This document shows, in pieces, positions 52,500-60,660 of a DNA stretch of 64,000 bases; the stretch's first letter is position 1, and each line of letters starts with the position of its first letter. The notes beneath the pieces were generated by a model. That model did not search any database. It was not told the origin of the DNA and worked only from the letters and a program-made list of their open reading frames with translations. Origin of the DNA: Pseudomonas ovata. Lineage in GTDB: Bacteria; Pseudomonadota; Gammaproteobacteria; Pseudomonadales; Pseudomonadaceae. Location: positions 62,001 through 126,000 of the forward strand of contig NZ_QFFU01000005.1 of NCBI RefSeq assembly GCF_003131185.1, given 5' to 3'. Made by a program: the position numbers and the translations under genes.

Positions 52500-53495
52500 A
52501 TGGACGATCTTCCTTCACCGCCGAACAGGCGGGTCTGCATCGTCGGCGCCGGCGCCATCGGCTGCACCCTCGCCGCGCGCCTGGCCAACAGTGGCCAGCC
52601 GGTCAGCGTCCTGGCACGCGGCGCCACGCTGGCAGCCATTGCCAGTCACGGCGTGACCCTGACGGACCTGGACGGCGAGCACCATGCGCACGTCAAGGTC
52701 GCGGCTGACCCTGCGCAACTGGGCGAGCAAGACCTGGTGTTCATCTGTATCAAGGCGCCGGGCCTGGCCAGTCTGTTGCCGACCCTGGCACCCCTGATCG
52801 GCCCGCACACGGTGGTGGTGCCAGTGGTCAACGGCGTGCCCTGGTGGTATTTCCACGGCGACACGGGCCGCTTTGCCAATTCGCACATCGAAGCGGTCGA
52901 CCCCGGCGGCGTGATCAGCCAGGCGCTGGATGTGAAGCACGTACTGGGCTGCGTGGTGTTCATCACCGCCGAAGTGCTGGCACCAGGCGTAGTCCGCGCC
53001 AGCAACCCGCACCTGATGATCCTTGGCGAGCCGGACAACAGCCAGAGCCCGCGCCTGGCGCAGGTCTGTGCGCTGATCAAAGGCGCCGGCATCGAGGCCC
53101 GGGCCAGCGAGCGGATCCGCGACTCGCTGTGGACCAAGATCATCGCCAACCTGACCTCCAACCCGTTGTCGGTGCTCACCGGCGCGACCCTGGCGCAGTT
53201 GTACGGCCAGCCCGGACTCAACGCGGTGGTGGCCAAGATCCTCAACGAAACGCTGCTGACGGCCGCCGCCTACGGTGCCCGGGTCGGCTTCGATCCGCAG
53301 ACCTTCATGCAGATGGGCGCCGACATGGGTGAGGTGCGCACCTCGATGCTGCAGGACTACGAACACGGCCGCCCGCTGGAGCTGCAAGCAATCGGCGATG
53401 CGGTGATCGAACTGGCCGAGCGCCAGGGCCTGAACATGCCGGTGACCCGCGACATCCTCAACCTGGCGCGCTTTCGCAGCCAGCCGTCCCTTTGA
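52500..53495 (+). CDS. Ketopantoate reductase (PanE/ApbA) family protein
   Basis: 331-residue NADPH-dependent oxidoreductase fold. N-terminal Rossmann motif VCIVGAGAIGCTLAARLANSGQPVSVLARG, then IKAPGLASLLPTLAPLIGPHTVVVPVVNGVPWW. The conserved catalytic Lys lies in DSLWTKIIANLTSNPLSVLTG (usual family block WxKxxxN). GAGGAC precedes the ATG at 52500, 10 bp after the ATPase gene. Members in catabolic clusters often act on 2-keto or hydroxy acids rather than ketopantoate, so pantothenate synthesis is unlikely here (inferred). Confidence 0.88.
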   Translation: MDDLPSPPNRRVCIVGAGAIGCTLAARLANSGQPVSVLARGATLAAIASHGVTLTDLDGEHHAHVKVAADPAQLGEQDLVFICIKAPGLASLLPTLAPLIGPHTVVVPVVNGVPWWYFHGDTGRFANSHIEAVDPGGVISQALDVKHVLGCVVFITAEVLAPGVVRASNPHLMILGEPDNSQSPRLAQVCALIKGAGIEARASERIRDSLWTKIIANLTSNPLSVLTGATLAQLYGQPGLNAVVAKILNETLLTAAAYGARVGFDPQTFMQMGADMGEVRTSMLQDYEHGRPLELQAIGDAVIELAERQGLNMPVTRDILNLARFRSQPSL

Positions 53496-53520
53496 ACAGC
53501 CTTTGCCAGCAGGAACCGTC

Positions 53521-54291
53521 ATGACCGTGAACCGCGATCAATTCATCCAGCCCGCCCACATCGACGACGCCGAATGGGCTTTGCGCGTCAAGCTCGCCCA
53601 GTGCTACCACCTGGTGGACTGGTTCGGCTGGACCGAAGCCATCTTCAACCATATCTCGGCGCGCCTGCCGGGCCCGGCGCACCACTACCTGGTCAATCCG
53701 TTCGGCCTGAACTACACCGAAATCACGCCCTGGAACCTGCTCAAGGTCGACCTGCACGGTCACAAGCTGGAGCCTTCGGACTACGACGGCAACCCGGCCG
53801 GCTTTGCCTTGCACAGCGCCGTGCACGGTGCCCGCGATGACATCCAGTGTCTGATCCACACCCACACCACGCCGATTTCGGCCGTGGTGCAGAAAAAACG
53901 CGGCTTTACCCACGACGACTTCTACGGCGCACAGCTGTATGGCCGGGTCGGCTACCACACCTTCGAAGGCATCACCCTGTTCGATGACGAGAAAACGCGG
54001 ATGATCCAGAGCCTGGGCGACAAGCACATTCTGGTGTTGCGCAACCACGGCATCGCCGTGGGCGAAAGCAGCATCGACAAGGCGCTGTTTCTGCTCTGGA
54101 CCGTACAGCGCGCCGCCGAGAACCAGTGCGCGGCCGGTGCGCTGGGCGGCGAAGACCATCCGCTGGAGACCGGCATCGCCGAGCGCTGCGCCGACCTGAC
54201 GGCGATGCTGATCCGCGAAAGCGGCTTTGCCAGCAAATTCTTCGACGCCATGGTGCGCAAGATGAGTATTGAACGTGGCCTGAACTGGTAA
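53521..54291 (+). CDS. Class II aldolase/adducin family protein
   Basis: 256-residue protein with the zinc-binding aldolase fold: [24 protein letters not shown] (two of the zinc His) and [19 protein letters not shown] (third His). The family includes fuculose-phosphate aldolases, decarboxylases and adducin-like proteins. AGGAA lies upstream of the ATG at 53521. It is 25 bp after the PanE-like gene and 10 bp before the chemoreceptor gene, so part of the same unit. The substrate is unknown. Confidence 0.88.
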   Translation: MTVNRDQFIQPAHIDDAEWALRVKLAQCYHLVDWFGWTEAIFNHISARLPGPAHHYLVNPFGLNYTEITPWNLLKVDLHGHKLEPSDYDGNPAGFALHSAVHGARDDIQCLIHTHTTPISAVVQKKRGFTHDDFYGAQLYGRVGYHTFEGITLFDDEKTRMIQSLGDKHILVLRNHGIAVGESSIDKALFLLWTVQRAAENQCAAGALGGEDHPLETGIAERCADLTAMLIRESGFASKFFDAMVRKMSIERGLNW

Positions 54292-54301
54292 GGAGCGGGT
54301 C

Positions 54302-55837
54302 ATGCACGGATTGACCGAACCCCCGATTTCACGCCTGGATGCCGATGGCCGCTTGCTCACCTGCAACCAGGCGTATTGCGACATGACCGGACAAGACCCT
54401 GCGGCGCTACAAGGCTCTCTCTTCGAGTCGGGCCTGGCGCTGGCCATGCCACCTGTGGTGCTGGCCACGCTCTGGCGCACCTTGCGCCAGGGCAAACCCT
54501 GGACCGGGCCGGTGGTGGGTCGCCAGGCCGACGGCGGACCATACTGGAAACAGCTGTACCTGGTGCCGCTGTTCGACGACAACCGCCTGAGTGCGGTGGG
54601 CACGGCCTATTTTCCGCTGACCGCCGTCGAGCAGCAGCGCGCCGTGCAGCTATACCAGCGCCTGGCCGCCGGCCTGGCACCATGGCCCTGGTCACGGCGA
54701 CTGAGCGCACTGATGCGCGAGCAGGCCCCGGCCCTGGCCGGTATTGGCGCCACATTGGCCGGTCTGGGTGCCGGTATGATCAGCCCGCTGCTCGCCGCTG
54801 TTGCAACGGGCGGCCTGCTGGTGTCTGTCGTCTACGCCCAGGCGTATCGTCGCCGTCAACAGCAAGGGCTGCTCGACGCCGGCGGTGACCATTTCAGCGA
54901 CCCGCAACTGGCGCCGTTGTATGCCCACGACCCGGGCGTACAGGGCGAGCTGGCCATGGCACTGGCCAGCCACCGCTGGCGCTTGAACACCGTCATTACA
55001 CGGCTTTATATCAGCAGCGAACAGTTGCGCAACCAGGCACAGGTCAGTGCCGGCGTGGTGCAGGCGGCCAGCGAAGCGCTTGAAGACCAGCAGCAACACA
55101 CCGACCAGGCCGCCACCGCCATCGAGCAGATGAGTGCCACCATCGGCGAGCTGTGCAGCAACCTGCAGGCCAGCGCCAACGCTGCCGGTGATGCCGAGCA
55201 ACTGGCGCTCGGGGCGCAGCGGGTGTCCGAGCGCAGCCAGGCCTCGATGGATCAGCTCGGTGCCTCGGTGGTGGATATGGGTACGGCGATGGGCGAACTG
55301 GCCAATGCCGTGGAGGCCATCGGTAACGTCGCCGACGTGATCCAGAGCATCGCCCAGCAGACCAACCTGCTGGCGCTGAACGCAGCCATTGAGGCGGCGC
55401 GTGCCGGTGAGTCCGGCCGGGGCTTTGCGGTGGTCGCCGATGAAGTGCGCGGGCTGGCTTCGCGCACCGCCGCCTCCACCGAAGAAATCCAGGCCACCCT
55501 GCTGGGCTTGCGCCAGGGCAGCCAGCACGGACTGGCCATGGCCGCCAGCGGCGAACAGGCTGTCGACCAGGCGCGCAACGACGCCCGGCAGGCGCGCACG
55601 GCGCTGCAAGGCATCTGCGACCAGGTGCAGCACATCAGCGCCAACAGCCAGCAAATGGCCGCTGCGCTGGAGCAGCAAGGCCAGGTCGCCGCCGACATCA
55701 CCCAGCAGATCAACCGCATCGCCCAACGCACCGACGCTGAACGTGAACGCGCCGCCCAGAGCCGCGACATTGCCCAGGCGCTGCATCAACTGGCCGATTC
55801 GCAGTCGGGCCTGTCGAAACGTTTCATCAAGGGATGA
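54302..55837 (+). CDS. PAS-domain methyl-accepting chemotaxis protein, Aer-like
   Basis: 511-residue chemoreceptor. The N-terminal PAS domain (about residues 5-110; [36 protein letters not shown]) lies in the cytoplasm. One or two short hydrophobic helices follow (about 142-180), and there is no periplasmic sensor. The C-terminal signalling domain has the universally conserved hairpin tip ([32 protein letters not shown]). This is the Aer layout. Its place in the auxin-linked operon suggests it senses the energy yield or an intracellular aromatic ligand (inferred). Confidence 0.9.
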   Translation: MHGLTEPPISRLDADGRLLTCNQAYCDMTGQDPAALQGSLFESGLALAMPPVVLATLWRTLRQGKPWTGPVVGRQADGGPYWKQLYLVPLFDDNRLSAVGTAYFPLTAVEQQRAVQLYQRLAAGLAPWPWSRRLSALMREQAPALAGIGATLAGLGAGMISPLLAAVATGGLLVSVVYAQAYRRRQQQGLLDAGGDHFSDPQLAPLYAHDPGVQGELAMALASHRWRLNTVITRLYISSEQLRNQAQVSAGVVQAASEALEDQQQHTDQAATAIEQMSATIGELCSNLQASANAAGDAEQLALGAQRVSERSQASMDQLGASVVDMGTAMGELANAVEAIGNVADVIQSIAQQTNLLALNAAIEAARAGESGRGFAVVADEVRGLASRTAASTEEIQATLLGLRQGSQHGLAMAASGEQAVDQARNDARQARTALQGICDQVQHISANSQQMAAALEQQGQVAADITQQINRIAQRTDAERERAAQSRDIAQALHQLADSQSGLSKRFIKG

Positions 55838-55845
55838 TTGAAGCC

Positions 55846-55864
55846 GATGGAAACGTTTATCATC
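55846..55864. promoter_or_regulatory. Near-palindrome upstream of iacR
   Basis: GATG-G-AAACGTTT-AT-CATC, 32 bp upstream of the iacR start. A second GAAACGTTTC palindrome lies 24 bp further upstream (55816-55825), inside the end of the chemoreceptor gene. Possible IacR autoregulatory site. Confidence 0.45.
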
Positions 55865-55895
55865 GCCCCTCGTGTCCAGCGCCCTTGAGTATCCG

Positions 55896-56369
55896 ATGAT
55901 CATCCCGAAGAAAAATCGCAGCCGCTATGACCCTTCCAGCGATGAGTTTCGCAAGGAAGAGTTTCCGTTCTACTGGCTGGCACGCGTGCACGGGCGCTAT
56001 ACCCAGGTGATGGAAAAGGCTTTGAAGAAGATCGACATGGATGTCTCGACCTGGCGGGTGCTGTGGATCCTCAAGGAAAATGGCGAGTCGAGCATTTCCG
56101 AGATTTCCACCCACGCCATCGCCAAGCTGCCGACCATCACCAAGATTGTCTATCGCATGAAGGACGACGGCCTGGTCGACACTGCCACCAGCCTGGAAGA
56201 CGGCCGCGTCACCCAAGTGCGCATCACCGATGTCGGCCTGCAGGCGGTGGAACGCATGCAGGGCGCCACCCGCGACCTGTTCAAGCGCAGCTTCAACGGC
56301 CTGACCGAGGCGCAGATCCAGCGCCTGAACCGCCTGCTGGAAACGGTGTTTCACAATCTGGACGATTGA
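55896..56369 (+). CDS. iacR: MarR-family regulator, IacR
   Basis: 157-residue winged-helix regulator (WRVLWILKENGESSISEISTHAIAKLPTITKIVYRMKDDGLVDTATSLEDGRVTQVRITDVG, including the recognition helix and wing). IacR represses the iac genes in other hosts and responds to indole-3-acetate. Here it lies 9 kb from iacH, at the end of the ABC-chemoreceptor gene run. The ATG at 55896 is chosen over a GTG eight codons upstream; neither has a strong ribosome binding site. Confidence 0.85.
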   Translation: MIIPKKNRSRYDPSSDEFRKEEFPFYWLARVHGRYTQVMEKALKKIDMDVSTWRVLWILKENGESSISEISTHAIAKLPTITKIVYRMKDDGLVDTATSLEDGRVTQVRITDVGLQAVERMQGATRDLFKRSFNGLTEAQIQRLNRLLETVFHNLDD

Positions 56370-56536
56370 TCCTGTCACGGGCAGGTCGGGGCGCCGACCG
56401 GCCCCTCCCACAGCCGATCATGGCCTTGAAAACGTGCGCCATAGAACCTGCGGTTCGGTCGACCACGGAAAATGTTTCATGGCCCTGACGGTGGTGCATG
56501 GTAGGTTCGATTCATACCCACCTTTCAGGATGAACC

Positions 56537-57355
56537 ATGACTCGCACGCTGCTGGCCCTGACCTTTGCCACCCTGCTCGCCCCCACGGCCTCGCACGCGA
56601 CTTCTTACTCGGTCGGCATCAGCGATGCGCACTATGCCGATGGACTGGCCGGCGCGTGGCGGTCCGTGGATAACCGTGCCCGCGACGGGGCACGCCACCC
56701 CAAAGAGACATTACAGTTCTTCGACCTGCGGGCCGACCAGACGGTGATCGAAATCACCCCCGGTGGCGGTTGGTACAGCGAAATCCTTGCCCCGTTGCTC
56801 AAGGATCACGGGCATTACATTGCCGCCTTGCAGGCGCCGTCATCGGGCGATTATTACCGCAAGGCCGCCGACAGCCTCAAAAGCAAATTCGACGCCAATC
56901 CAGCGCTGTACGGCAAGGCCGGATTCATCGAGTTCGACCCCAAGGCGCCGGTGTTCGGCGCGCCGGGTTCGGCTGATCGGGTGCTGACCTTCCGCAATGT
57001 GCACAACTGGGTAGTGGCCGGCGATGCACCGGCCACGTTCAAGGGGTTTTTCACTGTGCTCAAGTCCGGCGGCGTGCTGGGCGTGGTCGATCACCGCGCC
57101 CGGGATGGCGCCGATCTGCAGAGCATCGACAAGACCGGCTACTTGCCCACCGACTATGTGATCAAGCTGGCGCTGGAGGCGGGCTTCAAGTTGCAGGGCA
57201 GCAGCGAGGTCAATGCCAACCCGCAAGACACCAAGGATTACCCGGCCGGTGTCTGGACCTTGCCACCCGCCTACAAGCTGGGCGACCAGGACCGCGCCAG
57301 GTATGCCGCCATTGGTGAGTCGGACCGGTTTACCTTGAAGTTCGTCAAGCCCTGA
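56537..57355 (+). CDS. Exported methyltransferase-fold protein
   Basis: 272-residue protein with a class I methyltransferase-like core: VIEITPGGGWYSEILAPLL as motif I (near residue 72), then RVLTFRNVHNWV and FTVLKSGGVLGVVDHR. It is unusual in having a clear signal peptide (MTRTLLALTFATLLAPTASHA), so it should work in the periplasm, where S-adenosylmethionine is not expected. It belongs to the predicted-methyltransferase group COG4798. AGGATG lies upstream of the ATG. It follows iacR by 167 bp and has no obvious partner. Confidence 0.85.
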   Translation: MTRTLLALTFATLLAPTASHATSYSVGISDAHYADGLAGAWRSVDNRARDGARHPKETLQFFDLRADQTVIEITPGGGWYSEILAPLLKDHGHYIAALQAPSSGDYYRKAADSLKSKFDANPALYGKAGFIEFDPKAPVFGAPGSADRVLTFRNVHNWVVAGDAPATFKGFFTVLKSGGVLGVVDHRARDGADLQSIDKTGYLPTDYVIKLALEAGFKLQGSSEVNANPQDTKDYPAGVWTLPPAYKLGDQDRARYAAIGESDRFTLKFVKP

Positions 57356-57631
57356 AGCATTGCATTAGCCAGTACAGGCGAACGCAACCGGAGTGAAACA
57401 CTGAACATTCACGATGGCTGACGCGACGGGTGGCGGGACCCGCGCACCTCTGTCCTGCGCGCCTGCACGAGGCGGCGACCCGTTCATGAACGTCCGCCAA
57501 AATCCTGCCCCAATCAATATTACGAAATATGTCGAGCCCTGCATAACGCTGAACTAACGCGCCGACCGTACGATCCATTTGCATGCGCGGGCAGCTTCTG
57601 CCCTGGACCGTCAACGATAAGGAGCGCCGCC

Positions 57632-58060
57632 GTGACCGTAACCGATCAACCCCCCTACCGAAGTGTGCCCGGACCCCTGCATGGCATCTTGCTGGGCGGC
57701 ACCGTCGCGCTGTTTCTGGGCGCCTTGCTCAATGACATCGCCTACTACAACACCCAACAGATCCAGTGGAGCAACTTCGCTTCCTGGCTGATCGCCGGCG
57801 GACTGCTGTTCGCCGGACTGACCGGGCTGTTCGCGATTGCCAACCTGCTGCGCGCCGAGCACAAGGGCGGACGGGCACTGGCGTACCTGCTGGTGTTGCT
57901 GGCCGCCTGGCTGCTGGGGCTGCTCAACGCGTTCGAACACGCCAAGGACGCCTGGGCAATCATGCCGCTGGGCCTGATCCTGTCGGTGATTGTCACGCTG
58001 TTGACCGTGGTCGCAGCCTGGACCGGCTTTACCAATCTGCGCAGCGGAGGTGCACGATGA
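57632..58060 (+). CDS. DUF2231 family membrane protein
   Basis: 142-residue inner-membrane protein with four hydrophobic helices (GILLGGTVALFLGALLNDIAY; WLIAGGLLFAGLTGLFAIANLL; YLLVLLAAWLLGLLNAF; GLILSVIVTLLTVVAAWTG), typical of DUF2231. It starts at GTG with AAGGAG 6 bp upstream. Its last codons overlap the start of the PQQ-type dehydrogenase gene by 4 bp, so the two are coupled. A role as membrane partner or electron-transfer anchor is suggested only by context. The 276 bp upstream hold no recognisable gene. Confidence 0.85.
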   Translation: MTVTDQPPYRSVPGPLHGILLGGTVALFLGALLNDIAYYNTQQIQWSNFASWLIAGGLLFAGLTGLFAIANLLRAEHKGGRALAYLLVLLAAWLLGLLNAFEHAKDAWAIMPLGLILSVIVTLLTVVAAWTGFTNLRSGGAR

Positions 58061-59349
58061 AACACGCCAGCACACTGTCGGTCCTGAGCATGGCGTTGCT
58101 GTTGAGTGCCTGTGGCGGTGAAGCAGACAGCACGCAAGCACGCGGTCCGGACCCGAAACTGCCCGAGCCGCAGCGCAGCCTGCTGCCGAGCATGAAGATC
58201 GCCGAACCCACCGCCTGGGGCGACCAGAAACCCACGGTGCCTGAAGGCTTCAGCGTCACCGCCATCGCCACCGACCTGAAAATCCCGCGCCAGACCCTGG
58301 TGCTGCCCAACGGCGACATCCTGGTGGCCGAAGGCCGTGGCGGCAACGCGGCCAAGCTCAAGCCCAAGGACGTGATCGCCGGCTACATAAAGGCGCAGGG
58401 CAATACCCAGGTCAAAGGCGGCAACCGTCTGGTCCTGTTGCGTGATGCCGACGGCGATGGCGTCTATGAATTGAAAAAGGTATTTGCCGACAACCTCAAC
58501 GCGCCTTACGGCCTGGCCTTTGCCAACGGCAAGCTGTACGTGGCCAACCAGGATGCGCTGGTGAGCTTCGATTACCAGACCGGCCAGACCCAGGCCAGTG
58601 GCGCGCCGGTCAAGGTTGTCGACCTGCCTTCGGCGATCAACCACCACTGGACCAAGGCCCTGACCGTCAGCCCGGATGGCCGTTATCTGTATGTAGGCAT
58701 AGGCTCCAACAGCAACGTCACCGAACGCGGCATGGAAGTGGAAATCGACCGTGCCATGGTCTGGCAGATCGACGCCCAGACCGGGGCGCACAAGCCGTAT
58801 GCCACCGGCTTGCGCAACCCCACGGCGCTGGCCATCCAGCCTGGCACCGGACAGCTGTGGGCCGTGGTCAACGAGCGTGATGAGCTGGGCCCTGACCTGG
58901 TGCCCGACTACCTGACCTCGGTGCGCGAAGGCGGTTTCTATGGCTGGCCCTGGAGTTACTGGGGCCAGAATGTCGACAGCCGCGCGCAACCGCAAAACCC
59001 TGACAAAGTGGCAGCGGCGATCAAGCCCGACTACAGCCTGGGCTCGCACGTAGCTGCGCTGGGCGTGGCCTTTTCCATCCCGGCCATGGGCGAGCAGTTT
59101 GCCAACGGGGTGTTCGTGGGCGAGCACGGCAGTTGGAACCGCGACAACCCGGTGGGCTACAAGGTGATCTTCGTGCCGTTCGACAACGGTCGCCCGGCCG
59201 GCGAGCCGCTGGACTTTGCTACCGGCTTTCGCGGCACCGATGGCAAGACCCGTGGCCGGCCGGTGGGCGTGACTGTCGACCCGCGGGGTGCGGTGATCAT
59301 CGCTGACGACCTGGCCAATACCGTGTGGCGCGTGACGCGTAATCGTTAA
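58057..59349 (+). CDS. PQQ-dependent sugar dehydrogenase family lipoprotein
   Basis: 430-residue six-bladed beta-propeller of the soluble glucose/sorbosone dehydrogenase family (GSDH). A signal peptide with lipobox (LLLSAC, Cys19) anchors it to a membrane on the periplasmic side. Active-site and PQQ/calcium-site blocks: LVLPNGDILVAEGRGG, INHHWTKALTVSPDGRYLYVGIGSNS, YATGLRNPTALAIQP, REGGFYGWPWSYWG and GEHGSWNR. The start overlaps the DUF2231 stop (ATGA). It oxidises an aldose or similar alcohol; the substrate cannot be told. Confidence 0.88.
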   Translation: MKHASTLSVLSMALLLSACGGEADSTQARGPDPKLPEPQRSLLPSMKIAEPTAWGDQKPTVPEGFSVTAIATDLKIPRQTLVLPNGDILVAEGRGGNAAKLKPKDVIAGYIKAQGNTQVKGGNRLVLLRDADGDGVYELKKVFADNLNAPYGLAFANGKLYVANQDALVSFDYQTGQTQASGAPVKVVDLPSAINHHWTKALTVSPDGRYLYVGIGSNSNVTERGMEVEIDRAMVWQIDAQTGAHKPYATGLRNPTALAIQPGTGQLWAVVNERDELGPDLVPDYLTSVREGGFYGWPWSYWGQNVDSRAQPQNPDKVAAAIKPDYSLGSHVAALGVAFSIPAMGEQFANGVFVGEHGSWNRDNPVGYKVIFVPFDNGRPAGEPLDFATGFRGTDGKTRGRPVGVTVDPRGAVIIADDLANTVWRVTRNR

Positions 59350-59365
59350 GCCACACCTGACCAAG

Positions 59366-59397
59366 GCCGGGCAATCAATCTGATCTGATTGCCCGGC
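59366..59397. terminator. Hairpin between convergent genes
   Basis: Perfect 12-bp stem GCCGGGCAATCA / TGATTGCCCGGC with an 8-nt loop, 17 bp after the dehydrogenase stop and 14 bp from the stop of the minus-strand gene. No T-run, but position and stability suit a bidirectional terminator. Confidence 0.65.
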
Positions 59398-59410
59398 TGC
59401 CTCGCAAGCT

Positions 59411-59830
59411 TCAGCCTTCGGCCACCACACAGGTGATTTCTACCTGCTCCGGGCCATGCGCCTGGCCGGCGGCCAGGTCACCGATCAGCCCCTTCTTGCT
59501 CGCGGCCTTCACCTGCTGCTGCACTTTTTTCAGGCTCTGCTTTTCAATGACCGCCGTGTAGCTGGCGCCCAGCTCCTCATTGGGGTCGATAAACACCTCG
59601 ACCCGCGTCACGGGCAGGCCGAGCACGTTGAACGCCATGGCGGGCGTCAGGGTCCAGGCGCCGGGCGAATCAGGCGTCACGTCCTTGAGACTCTCGGCGG
59701 TCAGCGGCTTGCGACACTCCACGGCGGCTTTTACAGCCGGCTCCAGCGCGGTCCATTGCTGCGCGTCGAGGGCAAAGGACTGGGCCGTGGCCAACACAGG
59801 CAAGGCGGCCAGCAGCAGTTTTTTCAGCAT
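59411..59830 (-). CDS. Periplasmic hypothetical protein
   Basis: 139-residue exported protein. The signal peptide is cleaved after QSFA (about residue 20). The mature part has two Cys, in AAVECRKPLT and the C-terminal EITCVVAEG, that could form a disulfide, and a Lys-rich segment near residues 97-112 (KQSLKKVQQQVKAASKKG). I do not recognise the family. It converges on the PQQ-type dehydrogenase and has no other neighbour to suggest a role. Confidence 0.75.
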   Translation of the reverse strand: MLKKLLLAALPVLATAQSFALDAQQWTALEPAVKAAVECRKPLTAESLKDVTPDSPGAWTLTPAMAFNVLGLPVTRVEVFIDPNEELGASYTAVIEKQSLKKVQQQVKAASKKGLIGDLAAGQAHGPEQVEITCVVAEG

Positions 59831-59997
59831 GAGCGTGATTCCTTATCGACAAACCGGGAGAACGGTAATGAGGGCTGCCTGAACGCGGGACGTTTGCGCT
59901 GGCAGAAGGTGTGGCGAGGAGTTTGTAACCGGATATGAACATTGGTTCAGTGAACGCCTCCAGGATGCGAAAGCGCTCACCTCGGGACTGGCCCAAG

Positions 59998-60241
59998 GTA
60001 GGAGCGCGCTCTGCCCGCGACCGAGTGCGTAGCGCTCGCAAAATCTCGGAAACGCTGAAAATTTACAGCGAATGACCGCAAAATCTCGGAAACGCTGAAA
60101 ATTTACAGCGAATGACCGCAAAATCTCGGAAACGCTGAAAATTTAAAGCGAATGACTGCAAGATCTCGGAAACGCTGAAAATTTACGACTGCTAACGCAG
60201 CCGGTCGCGGTGGTCCGGCATCCCGGCAAGCGCGCTCCTAC
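59998..60241. repeat. REP-type element, copy 4, with tandem 40-bp units
   Basis: Bounded by GTAGGAGCGCGCTCTGCCC and the inverse GCGCGCTCCTAC. Inside are 3.6 direct copies of a 40-bp unit (60041-60080, 60081-60120, 60121-60160, partial to 60186), each beginning AAATCTCGGAAACGCTGAAA. Copies 1 and 2 are identical; copies 3 and 4 carry a few substitutions. Confidence 0.85.
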
Positions 60242-60255
60242 AAACCAAAACGCGA

Positions 60256-60567
60256 TCAGCGGCTACTGCCTGGCGAGGGTTCTTCGTCTTCATCAACCGG
60301 CGGCGGGTTGACCGGCAGGTCCGGGTCTTCGGCCTTATCATTGCGCAGCTTATCGAAAGCTTTCTCGTCGATCAGTGTGCTGTCCTGCCCGTTGCCCGAC
60401 GCCGTGGTCACCAGCGGCTCGTTGGCCAGCGGCAGCGGCTCGGTGTCGCCGTTGCGGGTCGGACCCGGCTCGTTGCGCGAGTTGGGGTCGAAGCCGGTTT
60501 CGTTGTCGGTGGTGCGCGTTACCGGGCTCTGGGACACATTGCCGGGTGCGTTTTCATTGATTTCCAT
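60256..60567 (-). CDS. Small acidic, probably disordered protein
   Basis: 103-residue protein rich in Asn, Pro, Glu, Asp, Ser and Thr with few hydrophobic residues, so probably intrinsically disordered. The N-terminus is MEINENAPGNVSQSPVTRTT and the end is DEDEEPSPGSSR. The second of two close ATGs fits the CTGGAG ribosome binding site. Similar short proteins in Pseudomonas are sometimes labelled serine kinase/phosphatase without support, and no kinase or phosphatase motif is present here. Function unknown. Confidence 0.7.
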   Translation of the reverse strand: MEINENAPGNVSQSPVTRTTDNETGFDPNSRNEPGPTRNGDTEPLPLANEPLVTTASGNGQDSTLIDEKAFDKLRNDKAEDPDLPVNPPPVDEDEEPSPGSSR

Positions 60568-60660
60568 GAGCATTCTCCAGTCTCAGACGCAGGACATCCG
60601 CGCGTAACATAAGAAAGACTCCGGCCGGGTAAGTGCCGGGGTCTGGACGAGTGGTGCACG

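Noticed and set aside
57345..57614. 89-codon minus-strand frame in the gap before the DUF2231 gene
   Set aside because: Overlaps the end of the methyltransferase-like gene, has no ribosome binding site and a Cys/Arg-rich composition typical of non-coding frames.
60041..60186. Possible CRISPR array
   Set aside because: The 40-bp units are directly abutting with no spacers, sit inside a REP element, and no cas genes are present.
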